Shown: positions 8,549-20,278, numbered from the stretch's first letter. The stretch is 64,000 nucleotides of DNA from Limanda limanda (GCF_963576545.1 NC_083647.1:1715507-1779506), one strand, 5' to 3'. Made by a program: numbers and translations. The notes: a model not told the origin generated them from the letters alone.

Positions 8549-8563
8549 GTAGAAAAGCAAACA
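8549..8563 (+). terminator. U2 3' box (3'-end formation signal)
   Basis: GTAGAAAAGCAAACA starts 14 nt after the end of the 188-nt U2 RNA. It resembles the U5 3' box of the same unit (shared GAAAAG and CAAA). A minority of units have CTTTAGAAAAGC, nearer to the GTTT consensus start. Confidence 0.75.
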
Positions 8564-8660
8564 CTCAAGACCTGCTGGGAGACTTGGTGAGAAACCAGAG
8601 TCAGTTATTTGGACCCAATGTAAGTGGTTCAGGGATCTATCGCTTAAACAGGCTTAAAAG
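8564..8660. other. U2-to-U5 spacer, no recognised gene
   Basis: Spacer between the U2 3' box and the CCAAT box of the next unit. I searched by eye for U1, U4, U6, 5S and tRNA signatures on both strands and found none. A short inverted repeat (GGCTT, AA, AAGCC) lies near its end. Confidence 0.6.
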
Positions 8661-8837
8661 CCAATCACAGTAGTCAGGGCAGGAGCTAATAAAGACGTGT
8701 ATAATTTTGGTTGCCAGATGGGGGCGGGGTGGGAATGTTGCATACTGGGCTCTGACATGCGGAAAGAAAAGGCCTACCGTGAAGGTGGTGAATGTGACCG
8801 AGAGGCTCCACCGCTGCTCTCCAACACAGGGCCATGC

Positions 8838-8954
8838 TGACTCTGGTTTCTCTTCATAACGCACAAGTCTTTCGCCTTTTACTAAAGACTTCCGTGGAGA
8901 GGAACAAACATGAGTTGAATATATTTTTGGCAGGCTTTGCTTCATGGCTGAGCC
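8838..8954 (+). ncRNA. RNU5: U5 snRNA copy 12
   Basis: Consensus. Confidence 0.94.
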
Positions 8955-9130
8955 TTTTGAAATTGTGAAAAGTCAAAGAGCTGTCTAGGTCAGAATTCAA
9001 GCGTCCACAAAGGAGAGCTCGGGCGGAGGTGATAAGCAGCAGCCATCGGTATGCACACCTCCAAATGTGGCACCATCTCAAGTGAGATTTGTGCCAAGAG
9101 CCTGGCGTGGACATCCAACACTTGGGGATT

Positions 9131-9318
9131 ATCGCTTCTCGGCCTTTTGGCTAAGATCAAGTGTAGTATCTGTTCTTATCAGTTTAATTTCTGATATGTC
9201 CTCTATGAGAGGACTACATATTAAGCAGATTTTTGGCAAGAGGAGCAGAAATGTGGAGCTTGCTCCCTTCTCTCCACGCATCGACCTAGCATTGCAGTGC
9301 CGCTGGGAACGGTGCACT
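9131..9318 (+). ncRNA. RNU2: U2 snRNA copy 12
   Basis: A59U, and the IIb loop reads UAUGA through changes at 77-78; the stem is kept. The 3' flank has AACAGTCAAG. PSE C form. Confidence 0.94.
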
Positions 9319-9620
9319 CTGTTCTTACCCTGTAGAAAAGCAAACAGTCAAGACCTGCTGGGAGACTTGTTGAGAAACCAGAGTCAGCTATTTGGACCCA
9401 ATGTAAGTGGTTCAGGGATCTATCGCTTAAACAGGCTTAAAAGCCAATCACAGTAGTCAGGGCAGGAGCTAATAAAGACGTGTATAATTTTGGTTGCCAA
9501 ATGGGGGCGGGGTGGGAATGTTGCATACTGGGCTCTGACATGCGGAAAGAAAAGGCCTACCGTAAAGGTGGTGAATGTGACCGAGAGTCTCCAGCGCTGC
9601 TCTCCAACACAGGGCCATGC

Positions 9621-9736
9621 TGACTCTGGTTTCTCTTCATAACGCACAAGTCTTTCGCCTTTTACTAAAGACTTCCGTGGAGAGGAACAAACATGAGTTG
9701 AATATATTTTTGGCGACTTTGCTTCATGGCTGAGCC
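9621..9736 (+). ncRNA. RNU5: U5 snRNA copy 13, altered 3' hairpin
   Basis: GGCAGGC is replaced by GGCGAC, one base shorter, disrupting the GGCT/AGCC closing helix of the 3' hairpin. Confidence 0.9.
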
Positions 9737-9912
9737 TTTTGAAATTGTGAAAAGTCAAAGAGCTGTCTAGGTCAGAAATCAAGCGTCCACAAAGGAGAGC
9801 TCGGGCGGAGGTGATAAGCAGCAGCCATCGTTATGCACACCTCCAAATGTGGCACCATCTCAAGTGAGATTTGTGCCAAGAGCCTGGCGTGGACATCCAA
9901 CACTTGGGGATT

Positions 9913-10100
9913 ATCGCTTCTCGGCCTTTTGGCTAAGTTCAAGTGTAGTATCTGTTCTTATCAGTTTAATATCTGATATGTCCTCTATATGAGGACTACA
10001 TATTAAGCAGATTTTTGGCAAGAGGAGCAGAAATGTGGACCTTGCTCCCTTCTCTCCACGCATCGACCTAGCATTGCAGTGCCTCTGGGAACGGTGCACT
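9913..10100 (+). ncRNA. RNU2: U2 snRNA copy 13, variant subclass
   Basis: A26U in the U6-pairing region, G128C in stem III, G172U in stem IV; 3' box begins CTTTAGAAAAG. PSE C form. Confidence 0.92.
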
Positions 10101-10402
10101 CTGTTCTTACCCTTTAGAAAAGCAAACACTCAAGACCTGCTGGGAGACTTGGTGAGAAACCAGAGTCAGCTATTTGGACTCAATGTAAGTGGTTCAGGGA
10201 TCTATCGCTTAAACAGGCTTAAAAGCCAATCACAGTAGTCAGGGCAGGAGCTAATAAAGACGTGTATAATTTTGGTTGCCAGATGGGGGCGGGGTGGGAA
10301 TGTTGCATACTGGGCTCTGACATGCGGAAAGAAAAGGCCTACCGTGAAGGTGGTGAATGTGACCGAGAGGCTCCACCGCTGCTCTCCAACACAGGGCCAT
10401 GC

Positions 10403-10519
10403 TGACTCTGGTTTCTCTTCATAACGCACAAGTCTTTCGCCTTTTACTAAAGACTTCCGTGGAGAGGAACAAACATGAGTTGAATATATTTTTGGCAGGC
10501 TTTGCTTCATGGCTGAGCC
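10403..10519 (+). ncRNA. RNU5: U5 snRNA copy 14
   Basis: Consensus. Confidence 0.94.
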
Positions 10520-10695
10520 TTTTGAAATTGTGAAAAGTCAAAGAGCTGTCTAGGTCAGAAATCAAGCGTCCACAAAGGAGAGCTCGGGCGGAGGTGATAA
10601 GCAGCAGCCATCGTTATGCACACCTCCAAATGTGGCACCATATCAAGTGAGATTTGTGCCAAGAGCCTGGCGTGGACATCCAACACTTGGGGATT

Positions 10696-10883
10696 ATCGC
10701 TTCTCGGCCTTTTGGCTAAGATCAAGTGTAGTATCTGTTCTTATCAGTTTAATATCTGATATGTCGTCTATATGAGGACTACATATTAAGCAGATTTTTG
10801 GAAAGAGGAGCAGAAATGTGGAGCTTGCTCCCTTCTCTCCACGCATTGACCTAGCATTGCAGTGCCGCTGGGAACGGTGCACT
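10696..10883 (+). ncRNA. RNU2: U2 snRNA copy 14
   Basis: C71G (IIb mismatch), C107A, C152U. PSE A form. Family shared with 13044 and 16176. Confidence 0.94.
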
Positions 10884-11185
10884 CTGTTCTTATCCTGTAG
10901 AAAAGCAAACACTCAAGACCTGCTGGTAGACTTGGTGAGAAACCAGAGTCAGCTATTTGGACCCAATGTAAGTGGTTCAGGGATCTATCGCTTAAACAGG
11001 CTTAAAAGCCAATCACAGTAGTCAGGGCAGGAGCTAATAAAGACGTGTATAATTTTGGTTGCCAGATGGGGGCGGGGTGGGAATGTTGCATACTGGGCTC
11101 TGACATGCGGAAAGAAAAGGCCTACCGTGAAGGTGGTGAATGTGACCGAGAGTCTCCACCGCTGCTCTCCAACACAGGGCCATGC

Positions 11186-11302
11186 TGACTCTGGTTTCTC
11201 TTCATAACGCACAAGTCTTTCGCCTTTTACTAAAGACTTCCGTGGAGAGGAACAAACATGAGTTGAATATATTTTTGGCAGGCTTTGCTTCATGGCTGAG
11301 CC
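11186..11302 (+). ncRNA. RNU5: U5 snRNA copy 15
   Basis: RNA is consensus; upstream GAGAGTCTCC form. Confidence 0.94.
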
Positions 11303-11478
11303 TTTTGAAATTGTGAAAAGTCAAAGAGCTGTCTAGGTCAGAAATCAAGCGTCCACAAAGGAGAGCTCGGGCGGAGGTGATAAGCAGCAGCCATCGTTAT
11401 GCACACTTCCAAATGTGGCACCATCTCAATTGAGATTTGTGCCAAGAGCCTGGCGTGGACATCCAACACTTGGGGATT

Positions 11479-11666
11479 ATCGCTTCTCGGCCTTTTGGCT
11501 AAGATCAAGTGTAGTATCTGTTCTTATCAGTTTAATATCTGATATGTCCTCTTTATGAGGACTACATATTAAGCAGATTTTAGGCAAGAGGAGCAGAAAT
11601 GTGGAGCTTGCTCCCTTCTCTCCACGCATCGACCTAGCATTGCAGTGCCGCTGGGAACGGTGCACT
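11479..11666 (+). ncRNA. RNU2: U2 snRNA copy 15, altered Sm site
   Basis: U104A (Sm site AUUUUAGG) and A75U in the IIb loop; PSE with CTCAATTGAG. Confidence 0.92.
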
Positions 11667-11968
11667 CTGTTCTTACCCTGTAGAAAAGCAAACACTCAAG
11701 ACCTGCTGGGAGACTTGGTGAGAAACCAGAGTCAGCTATTTGGACCCAATGTAAGTGGTTCAGGGATCTATCGCTTAAACAGGCTTAAAAGCCAATCACA
11801 GTAGTCAGGGCAGGAGCTAATAAAGACGTGTATAATTTTGGTTGCCAGATGGGGGCGGGGTGGGAATGTTGCATACTGGGCTCTGACATGCGGAAAGAAA
11901 AGGCCTACCGTGAAGGTGGTGAACGTGACCGAGAGGCTCCACCGCTGCTCTCCAACACAGGTCCATGC

Positions 11969-12085
11969 TGACTCTGGTTTCTCTTCATAACGCACAAGTC
12001 TTTCGCCTTTTACTAAAGACTTCCGTGGAGAGGAACAAACATGAGTTGAATATATTTTTGGCAGGCTTTGCTTCATGGCTGAGCC
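11969..12085 (+). ncRNA. RNU5: U5 snRNA copy 16
   Basis: RNA is consensus; ACAGGTCCATG just upstream. Confidence 0.94.
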
Positions 12086-12261
12086 TTTTGAAATTGTGAA
12101 AAGTCAAAGAGCTGTCTAGGTCAGAAATCAAGCGTCCACAAAGGAGAGCTCGGGCGGAGGTGATAAGCAGCAGCCATCGTTATGCACACCTCCCTATGTG
12201 GCACCATCTCAAGTGAGATTTGTGCCAAGAGCCTGGCGTGGACATCCAACACTTGGGGATT

Positions 12262-12449
12262 ATCGCTGCTCGGCCTTTTGGCTAAGATCAAGTGTAGTAT
12301 CTGTTCTTATCAGTTTAATATCTGATATGTCCTCTATATGAGGACTACATATTAAGCAGATTTTTGGCAAGAGGAGCAGAAATGTGGAGCTTGCTCCCTT
12401 CTCTCCACGCATCGACCTAGCATTGCAGTGCCGCTGGGAACGGTGCACT
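12262..12449 (+). ncRNA. RNU2: U2 snRNA copy 16
   Basis: U7G in the 5' end that pairs with U6; CTCCCTATG between octamer-like site and PSE. PSE C form. Confidence 0.94.
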
Positions 12450-12750
12450 CTGTTCTTACCCTGTAGAAAAGCAAACACTCAAGACCTGCTGGGAGACTTG
12501 GTGAGAAACCAGAGTCAGCTATTTGGACCCAATGTAAGTGGTTCAGGGATCTATTGCTTAAACAGGCTTAAAAGCCAATCACAGTAGTCAGGGCAGGAGC
12601 TAATAAAGACGTGTATAATTTTGGTTGCCAGATGGGGGCGGGGTGGGAATGTTGCATACTGGGCTCTGACATGCGGAAAGAAAAGGCCTACCTAAAGGTG
12701 GTGAATGTGACCGAGAGGCTCCACCGCTGCTCTCCAACACAGAGCCATGA

Positions 12751-12867
12751 TGACTCTGGTTTCTCTTCATAACGCACAAGTCTTTCGCCTTTTACTAAAG
12801 ACTTCCGTGGAGAGGAACAAACATGAGTTGAATATATTTTTGGCAGGCTTTGCTTCATGGCTGAGCC
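12751..12867 (+). ncRNA. RNU5: U5 snRNA copy 17, altered PSE
   Basis: RNA is consensus, but the PSE reads CTACCTAAAGG (1-bp deletion) and the start is ATGATGACTC. Expression may be reduced. Confidence 0.92.
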
Positions 12868-13043
12868 TTTTGAAATTGTGAAAAGTCAAAGAGCTGTCTA
12901 GGTCAGAAATCAAGCGTCCACAAAGGAGAGCTCGGGCGGAGGTGATAAGCAGCAGCCATCGTTATGCACACCTCCAAATGTGGCACCATATCAAGTGAGA
13001 TTTGTGCCAAGAGCCTGGCGTGGACATCCAACACTTGGGGATT

Positions 13044-13231
13044 ATCGCTTCTTGGCCTTTTGGCTAAGATCAAGTGTAGTATCTGTTCTTATCAGTTTAA
13101 TATCTGATATGTCGTCTATATGAGGACTACATATTAAGCAGATTTTTGGAAAGAGGAGCAGAAATGTGGAGCTTGCTCCCTTCTCTCCACGCATTGACCT
13201 AGCATTGCAGTGCCGCTGGGAACGGTGCACT
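13044..13231 (+). ncRNA. RNU2: U2 snRNA copy 17
   Basis: C10U, C71G, C107A, C152U; 3' flank has GTGATTATCC. PSE A form. Confidence 0.93.
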
Positions 13232-13533
13232 CTGTGATTATCCTGTAGAAAAGCAAACACTCAAGACCTGCTGGTAGACTTGGTGAGAAACCAGAGTCAG
13301 CTATTTGGACCCAATGTAAGTGGTTCAGGGATCTATCGCTTAAACAGGCTTAAAAGCCAATCACAGTAGTCAGGGCAGGAGCTAATAAAGACGTGTATAA
13401 TTTTGGTTGCCAGATGGGGGCGGGGTGGGAATGTTGCATACTGGGCTCTGACATGCGGAAAGAAAAGGCCTACCGTGAAGGTGGTGAATGTGACCGAGAG
13501 TCTCCACCGCTGCTCTCCAACACAGGGCCATGC

Positions 13534-13650
13534 TGACTCTGGTTTCTCTTCATAACGCACAAGTCTTTCGCCTTTTACTAAAGACTACCGTGGAGAGGAA
13601 CAAACATGAGTTGAATATATTTTTGGCAGGCTTTGCTTCATGGCTGAGCC
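13534..13650 (+). ncRNA. RNU5: U5 snRNA copy 18
   Basis: U54A as in the copy at 2579. Confidence 0.93.
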
Positions 13651-13826
13651 TTTTGAAATTGTGAAAAGTCAAAGAGCTGTCTAGGTCAGAAATCAAGCGT
13701 CCACAAAGGAGAGCTCGGGCGGAGGTGATAAGCAGCAGCCATCGTTATGCACACTTCCAAATGTGGCACCATCTCAATTGAGATTTGTGCCAAGAGCCTG
13801 GCGTGGACATCCAACACTTGGGGATT

Positions 13827-14014
13827 ATCGCTTCTCGGCCTTTTGGCTAAGATCAAGTGTAGTATCTGTTCTTATCAGTTTAATATCTGATATGTCCTCT
13901 ATATGAGGACTACATATTAAGCAGATTTTAGGCAAGAGGAGCAGAAATGTGGAGCTTGCTCCCTTCTCTCCACGCATCGACCTAGCATTGCAGTGCCGCT
14001 GGGAACGGTGCACT
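13827..14014 (+). ncRNA. RNU2: U2 snRNA copy 18, altered Sm site
   Basis: U104A (Sm site AUUUUAGG); PSE with CTCAATTGAG. Confidence 0.92.
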
Positions 14015-14316
14015 CTGTTCTTACCCTGTAGAAAAGCAAACACTCAAGACCTGCTGGGAGACTTGGTGAGAAACCAGAGTCAGCTATTTGGACCCAATGT
14101 AAGTGGTTCAGGGATCTATCGCTTAAACAGGCTTAAAAGCCAATCACAGTAGTCAGGGCAGGAGCTAATAAAGACGTGTATAATTTTGGTTGCCAGATGG
14201 GGGCGGGGTGGGAATGTTGCATACTGGGCTCTGACATGCGGAAAGAAAAGGCCTACCGTGAAGGTGGTGAACGTGACCGAGAGGCTCCACCGCTGCTCTC
14301 CAACACAGGTCCATGC

Positions 14317-14433
14317 TGACTCTGGTTTCTCTTCATAACGCACAAGTCTTTCGCCTTTTACTAAAGACTTCCGTGGAGAGGAACAAACATGAGTTGAATA
14401 TATTTTTGGCAGGCTTTGCTTCATGGCTGATCC
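14317..14433 (+). ncRNA. RNU5: U5 snRNA copy 19
   Basis: G115U in the 3' hairpin helix. Confidence 0.92.
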
Positions 14434-14609
14434 TTTTGAAATTGTGAAAAGTCAAAGAGCTGTCTAGGTCAGAAATCAAGCGTCCACAAAGGAGAGCTCG
14501 GGCGGAGGTGATAAGCAGCAGCCATCGTTATGCACACCTCCAAATGTGGCACCATATCAAGTGAGATTTGTGCCAAGAGCGTGGCGTGGACATCCAACAC
14601 TTGGGGATT

Positions 14610-14797
14610 ATCGCTTCTCGGCCTTTTGGCTAAGATCAAGTGTAGTATCTGTTCTTATCAGTTTAATATCTGATATGTCCTCTATATGAAGACTACATAT
14701 TAAGCAGATTTTTGGCAAGAGGAGCAGAAATGTGGAGCTTGCTCCCTTCTCTCCACGCATCGACCTAGCATTGCAGTGCCGCTGGGAACGGTGCACT
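14610..14797 (+). ncRNA. RNU2: U2 snRNA copy 19
   Basis: G81A in stem IIb, as in copy 3655. PSE A form. Confidence 0.94.
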
Positions 14798-15099
14798 CTG
14801 TTCTTACCCTGTAGAAAAGCAAACACTCAAGACCTGCTGGGAGACTTGGTGAGAAACCAGAGTCAGTTATTTGGACACAATGTAAGTGGTTCAGGGATCT
14901 ATCGCTTAAACAGGCTTAAAAGCCAATCACAGTAGTCAGGGCAGGAGCTAATAAAGACGTGTATAATTTTGGTTGCCAGGTGGGGGCGGGGTGGGAATGT
15001 TGCATACTGGGCTCTGACATGCGGAAAGAAAAGGCCTACCGTGAAGGTGGTGAATGTGACCGAGAGGCTCCACCGCTGCTCTCCAACACAGGGCCATGC

Positions 15100-15216
15100 T
15101 GACTCTGGTTTCTCTTCATAACGCACAAGTCTTTCGCCTTTTACTAAAGACTTCCGTGGAGAGGAACAAACATGAGTTGAATATATTTTTGGCAGGCTTT
15201 GCTTCATGGCTGAGCC
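15100..15216 (+). ncRNA. RNU5: U5 snRNA copy 20
   Basis: Consensus. Confidence 0.94.
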
Positions 15217-15392
15217 TTTTGAAATTGTGAAAAGTCAAAGAGCTGTCTAGGTCAGAAATCAAGCGTCCACAAAGGAGAGCTCGGGCGGAGGTGATAAGCA
15301 GCAGCCATCGTTATGCACACCTCCAAATGTGGCACCATATCAAGTGAGATTTGTGCCAAGAGCGTGGCGTGGACATCCAACACTTGGGGATT

Positions 15393-15580
15393 ATCGCTTC
15401 TCGGCCTTTTGGCTAAGATCAAGTGTAGTATCTGTTCTTATCAGTTTAATATCTGATATGTCCTCTATATGAGGACTACATATTAAGCAGATTTTTGGCA
15501 AGAGGAGCAGAAATGTGGAGCTTGCTCCCTTCTCTCCACGCATCGACCTAGCATTGCAGTGCCGCTGGGAACGGTGCACT
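15393..15580 (+). ncRNA. RNU2: U2 snRNA copy 20
   Basis: Consensus; PSE A form. Confidence 0.96.
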
Positions 15581-15882
15581 CTGTTCTTACCCTGTAGAAA
15601 AGCAAACACTCAAGACCTGCTGGGAGACTTGGTGAGAAACCAGAGTCAGCTATTTGGACCCAATGTAAGTGGTTCAGGGATCTATCGCTTAAACAGGCTT
15701 AAAAGCCAATCACAGTAGTCAGGGCATGAGCTAATAAAGACGTGTATAATTTTGGTTGCCAGATGGGGGCGGGGTGGGAATGTTGCATACTGGGCTCTGA
15801 CATGCGGAAAGAAAAGGCCTACCGTGAAGGTGGTGAATGTGACCGAGAGGCTCCACCGCTGCTCTCCAACACAGGGCCATGC

Positions 15883-15999
15883 TGACTCTGGTTTCTCTTC
15901 ATAACGCACAAGTCTTTCGCCTTTTACTAAAGACTTCCGTGGAGAGGAACAAACATGAGTTGAATATATTTTTGGCAGGCTTTGCTTCATGGCTGAGCC
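15883..15999 (+). ncRNA. RNU5: U5 snRNA copy 21
   Basis: Consensus. Confidence 0.94.
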
Positions 16000-16175
16000 T
16001 TTTGAAATTGTGAAAAGTCAAAGAGCTGTCTAGGTCAGAAATCAAGCGTCCACAAAGGAGAGCTTGGGCGGAGGTGATAAGCAGCAGCCATCGTTATGCA
16101 CACCTCCAAATGTGGCACCATATCAAGTGAGATTTGTGCCAAGAGCCTGGCGTGGACATCCAACACTTGGGGATT

Positions 16176-16363
16176 ATCACTTCTCGGCCTTTTGGCTAAG
16201 ATCGAGTGTAGTATCTGTTCTTATCAGTTTAATATCTGATATGTCGTCTATATGAGGACTACATATTAAGCAGATTTTTGGAAAGAGGAGCAGAAATGTG
16301 GAGCTTGCTCCCTTCTCTCCACGCATTGACCTAGCATTGCAGTGCCGCTGGGAACGGTGCACT
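16176..16363 (+). ncRNA. RNU2: U2 snRNA copy 21
   Basis: G4A and A29G in U6-pairing segments, plus C71G, C107A, C152U. PSE A form. Confidence 0.92.
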
Positions 16364-16665
16364 CTGTTCTTACCCTGTAGAAAAGCAAACACTCAAGACC
16401 TGCTGGTAGACTTGGTGAGAAACCAGAGTCAGCTATTTGGACCCAATGTAAGTGGTTCAGGGATCTATCGCTTAAACAGGCTTAAAAGCCAATCACAGTA
16501 GTCAGGGCAGGAGCTAATAAAGACGTGTATAATTTTGGTTGCCAGATGGGGGCGGGGTGGGAATGTTGCATACTGGGCTCTGACATGCGGAAAGAAAAGG
16601 CCTACCGTGAAGGTGGTGAATGTGACCGAGAGTCTCCACCGCTGCTCTCCAACACAGGGCCATGC

Positions 16666-16782
16666 TGACTCTGGTTTCTCTTCATAACGCACAAGTCTTT
16701 CGCCTTTTACTAAAGACTTCCGTGGAGAGGAACAAACATGAGTTGAATATATTTTTGGCAGGCTTTGCTTCATGGCTGAGCC
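16666..16782 (+). ncRNA. RNU5: U5 snRNA copy 22
   Basis: Consensus; upstream GAGAGTCTCC form. Confidence 0.94.
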
Positions 16783-16958
16783 TTTTGAAATTGTGAAAAG
16801 TCAAAGAGCTGTCTAGGTCAGAAATCAAGCGTCCACAAAGGAGAGCTCGGGCGGAGGTGATAAGCAGCAGCCATCGTTATGCACACCTCCAAATGTGGCA
16901 CCATCTCAAGTGAGATTTGTGCCAAGAGCCTGGCGTGGACATCCAACACTTGGGGATT

Positions 16959-17146
16959 ATCGCTTCTCGGCCTTTTGGCTAAGATCAAGTGTAGTATCTG
17001 TTCTTATCAGTTTAATATCTGATATGTCCTCTATATGAGGACTACATATTAAGCAGATTTTTGGCAAGAGGAGCAGAAATGTGGAGCTTGCTCCCTTCTC
17101 TCCACGCATCGACCTAGCATTGCAGTGCCGCTGGGAACGGTGCACT
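16959..17146 (+). ncRNA. RNU2: U2 snRNA copy 22
   Basis: Consensus; PSE C form. Confidence 0.96.
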
Positions 17147-17448
17147 CTGTTCTTACCCTGTAGAAAAGCAAACACTCAAGACCTGCTGGTAGACTTGGTG
17201 AGAAACCAGAGTCAGCTATTTGGACCCAATGTAAGTGGTTCAGGGATCTATCGCTTAAACTGGTTTAAAAGCCAATCACAGTAGTCAGGGCAGGAGCTAA
17301 TAAAGACGTGTATAATTTTGGTTGCCAGATGGGGGCGGGGTGGGAATGTTGCATACTGGGCTCTGACATGCGGAAAGAAAAGGCCTACCGTGAAGGTGGT
17401 GAACGTGACCGAGAGGCTCCACCGCTGCTCTCCAACACAGGTCCATGC

Positions 17449-17565
17449 TGACTCTGGTTTCTCTTCATAACGCACAAGTCTTTCGCCTTTTACTAAAGAC
17501 TTCCGTGGAGAGGAACAAACATGAGTTGAATATATTTTTGGCAGGCTTTGCTTCATGGCTGATCC
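17449..17565 (+). ncRNA. RNU5: U5 snRNA copy 23
   Basis: G115U in the 3' hairpin helix. Confidence 0.92.
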
Positions 17566-17741
17566 TTTTGAAATTGTGAAAAGTCAAAGAGCTGTCTAGG
17601 TCAGAAATCAAGCGTCCACAAAGGAGAGCTCGGGCGGAGGTGATAAGCAGCAGCCATCGTTATGCACACCTCCAAATGTGGCACCATATCAAGTGAGATT
17701 TGTGCCAAGAGCCTGGCGTGGACATCCAACACTTGGGGATT

Positions 17742-17929
17742 ATCGCTTCTCGGCCTTTTGGCTAAGATCAAGTGTAGTATCTGTTCTTATCAGTTTAATA
17801 TCTGATATGTCCTCTATATGAGGACTACATATTAAGCAGATTTTTGGCAAGAGGAGCAGAAATGTGGAGCTTGCTCCCTTCTCTCCACGCATCGACCTAG
17901 CATTGCAGTGCCGCTGGGAACGGTGCACT
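17742..17929 (+). ncRNA. RNU2: U2 snRNA copy 23
   Basis: Consensus; PSE A form. Confidence 0.96.
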
Positions 17930-18231
17930 CTGTTCTTACCCTGTAGAAAAGCAAACACTCAAGACCTGCTGGTAGACTTGGTGAGAAACCAGAGTCAGCT
18001 ATTTGGACCCAATGTAAGTGGTTCAGGGATCTATCGCTTAAACAGGCTTAAAAGCCAATCACAGTAGTCAGGGCAGGAGCTAATAAAGACGTGTATAATT
18101 TTGGTTGCCAGATGGGGGCGGGGTGGGAATGTTGCATACTGGGCTCTGACATGCGGAAAGAAAAGGCCTACCGTGAAGGTGGTGAATGTGACCGAGAGCC
18201 TCCACCGCTGCTCTCCAACACAGGGCCATGC

Positions 18232-18348
18232 TGACTCTGGTTTCTCTTCATAACGCACAAGTCTTTCGCCTTTTACTAAAGACTTCCGTGGAGAGGAACA
18301 AACATGAGTTGAATATATTTTTGGCAGGCTTTGCTTCATGGCTGAGCC
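18232..18348 (+). ncRNA. RNU5: U5 snRNA copy 24
   Basis: RNA is consensus; GAGAGCCTCC upstream is unique. Confidence 0.94.
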
Positions 18349-18524
18349 TTTTGAAATTGTGAAAAGTCAAAGAGCTGTCTAGGTCAGAAATCAAGCGTCC
18401 ACAAAGGAGAGCTCGGGCGGAGGTGATAAGCAGCAGCCATCGTTATGCACACCTCCAAATGTGGCACCATATCAAGTGAGATTTGTGCCAAGAGCCTGGG
18501 GTGGACATCCAACACTTGGGGATT

Positions 18525-18712
18525 ATCGCTTCTCGGCCTTTTGGCTAAGATCAAGTGTAGTATCTGTTCTTATCAGTTTAATATCTGATATGTCCTCTAT
18601 ATGAGGACTACATATTAAGCAGATTTTTGGCAAGAGGAGCAGAAATGTGGAGCTTGCTCCCTTCTCTCCACGCATCGACCTAGCATTGCAGTGCTGCTGG
18701 GAACGGTGCACT
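18525..18712 (+). ncRNA. RNU2: U2 snRNA copy 24
   Basis: C171U in loop IV. PSE A form. Confidence 0.95.
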
Positions 18713-19014
18713 CTGTTCTTACCCTGTAGAAAAGCAAACACTCAAGACCTGCTGGGAGACTTGGTGAGAAACCAGAGTCAGCTATTTGGACCCAATGTAA
18801 GTGGTTCAGGGATCTATCGCTTAAACAGGCTTAAAAGCCAATCACAGTAGTCAGGGCAGGAGCTAATAAAGACGTGTATAATTTTGGTTGCCAAATGGGG
18901 GCGGGGTGGGAATGTTGCATACTGGGCTCTGACATGCGGAAAGAAAAGGCCTACCGTAAAGGTGGTGAATGTGACCGAGAGGCTCCACCGCTGCTCTCCA
19001 ACACAGGGCCATGC

Positions 19015-19131
19015 TGACTCTGGTTTCTCTTCATAACGCACAAGTCTTTCGCCTTTTACTAAAGACTTCCGTGGAGAGGAACAAACATGAGTTGAATATA
19101 TTTTTGGCAGGCTTTGCTTCATGGCTGAGCC
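19015..19131 (+). ncRNA. RNU5: U5 snRNA copy 25
   Basis: RNA is consensus; PSE with GTAAAGG; GAAGTTG before the 3' box. Confidence 0.94.
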
Positions 19132-19307
19132 TTTTGAAGTTGTGAAAAGTCAAAGAGCTGTCTAGGTCAGAAATCAAGCGTCCACAAAGGAGAGCTCGGG
19201 CGGAGGTGATAAGCAGCAGCCATCGTTATGCACACCTCCAAATGTGGCACCATATCAAGTGAGATTTGTGCCAAGAGCCTGGCGTGGACATCCAACACTT
19301 GGGGATT

Positions 19308-19495
19308 ATCGCTTCTCGGCCTTTTGGCTAAGATCAAGTGTAGTATCTGTTCTTATCAGTTTAATATCTGATATGTCCTCTATATGAGGACTACATATTA
19401 AGCAGATTTTTGGCAAGAGGAGCAGAAATGTGGAGCTTGCTCCCTTCTCTCCACGCATCGACCTAGCATTGCAGTGCCGCTGGGAACGGTGCACT
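19308..19495 (+). ncRNA. RNU2: U2 snRNA copy 25
   Basis: Consensus; PSE A form. Confidence 0.96.
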
Positions 19496-19797
19496 CTGTT
19501 CTTACCCTGTAGAAAAGCAAACACTCAAGACCTGCTGGGAGACTTGGTGAGAAACCAGAGTCAGCTATTTGGACTCAATGTAAGTGGTTCAGGGATCTAT
19601 CGCTTAAACAGGCTTAAAAGCCAATCACAGTAGTCAGGGCAGGAGCTAATAAAGACGTGTATAATTTTGGTTGCCAGATGGGGGCGGGGTGGGAATGTTG
19701 CATACTGGGCTCTGACATGCGGAAAGAAAAGGCCTAACGTGAAGGTGGTGAATGTGACCGAGAGGCTCCACCGCTGCTCTCCAACACAGGGCCATGC

Positions 19798-19914
19798 TGA
19801 CTCTGGTTTCTCTTCATAACGCACAAGTCTTTCGCCTTTTACTAAAGACTTCCGTGGAGAGGAACAAACATGAGTTGAATATATTTTTGGCAGGCTTTGC
19901 TTCATGGCTGAGCC
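19798..19914 (+). ncRNA. RNU5: U5 snRNA copy 26
   Basis: RNA is consensus; the PSE core ACC is changed to AAC. Confidence 0.93.
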
Positions 19915-20090
19915 TTTTGAAATTGTGAAAAGTCAAAGAGCTGTCTAGGTCAGAAATCAAGCGTCCACAAAGGAGAGCTCGGGCGGAGGTGATAAGCAGC
20001 AGCCATCGTTATGCACACCTCCAAATGTGGCACCATATCAAGTGAGATTTGTGCCAAGAGCCTGGCATGGACATCCAACAGTTGGGGATT

Positions 20091-20278
20091 ATTGCTTCTC
20101 GGCCTTTTGGCTAAGATCAAGTGTAGTATCTGTTCTTATCAGTTTAATATCTGATATGTCCTCTATATGAGGACTACATATTAAGCAGATTTTTGGCAAG
20201 AGGAGCAGAAATGTGGACCTTGCTCCCTTCTCTCCACGCATCGACCAAGCATTGCAGTGCCTCCGGGAACGGTGCACT
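20091..20278 (+). ncRNA. RNU2: U2 snRNA copy 26, variant subclass
   Basis: C3U, G128C, U157A, G172U, U174C; stem IV loses pairs. 3' box begins CTTTAGAAAAG. PSE A form. Confidence 0.9.

Noticed and set aside
8564..8660. A third RNA gene (U1, U4, U6, 5S or tRNA) in the spacer
   Set aside because: None of the conserved landmarks (U1 ACTTACCTG, U6 ACAGAGA, 5S or tRNA internal A and B boxes) could be found on either strand.
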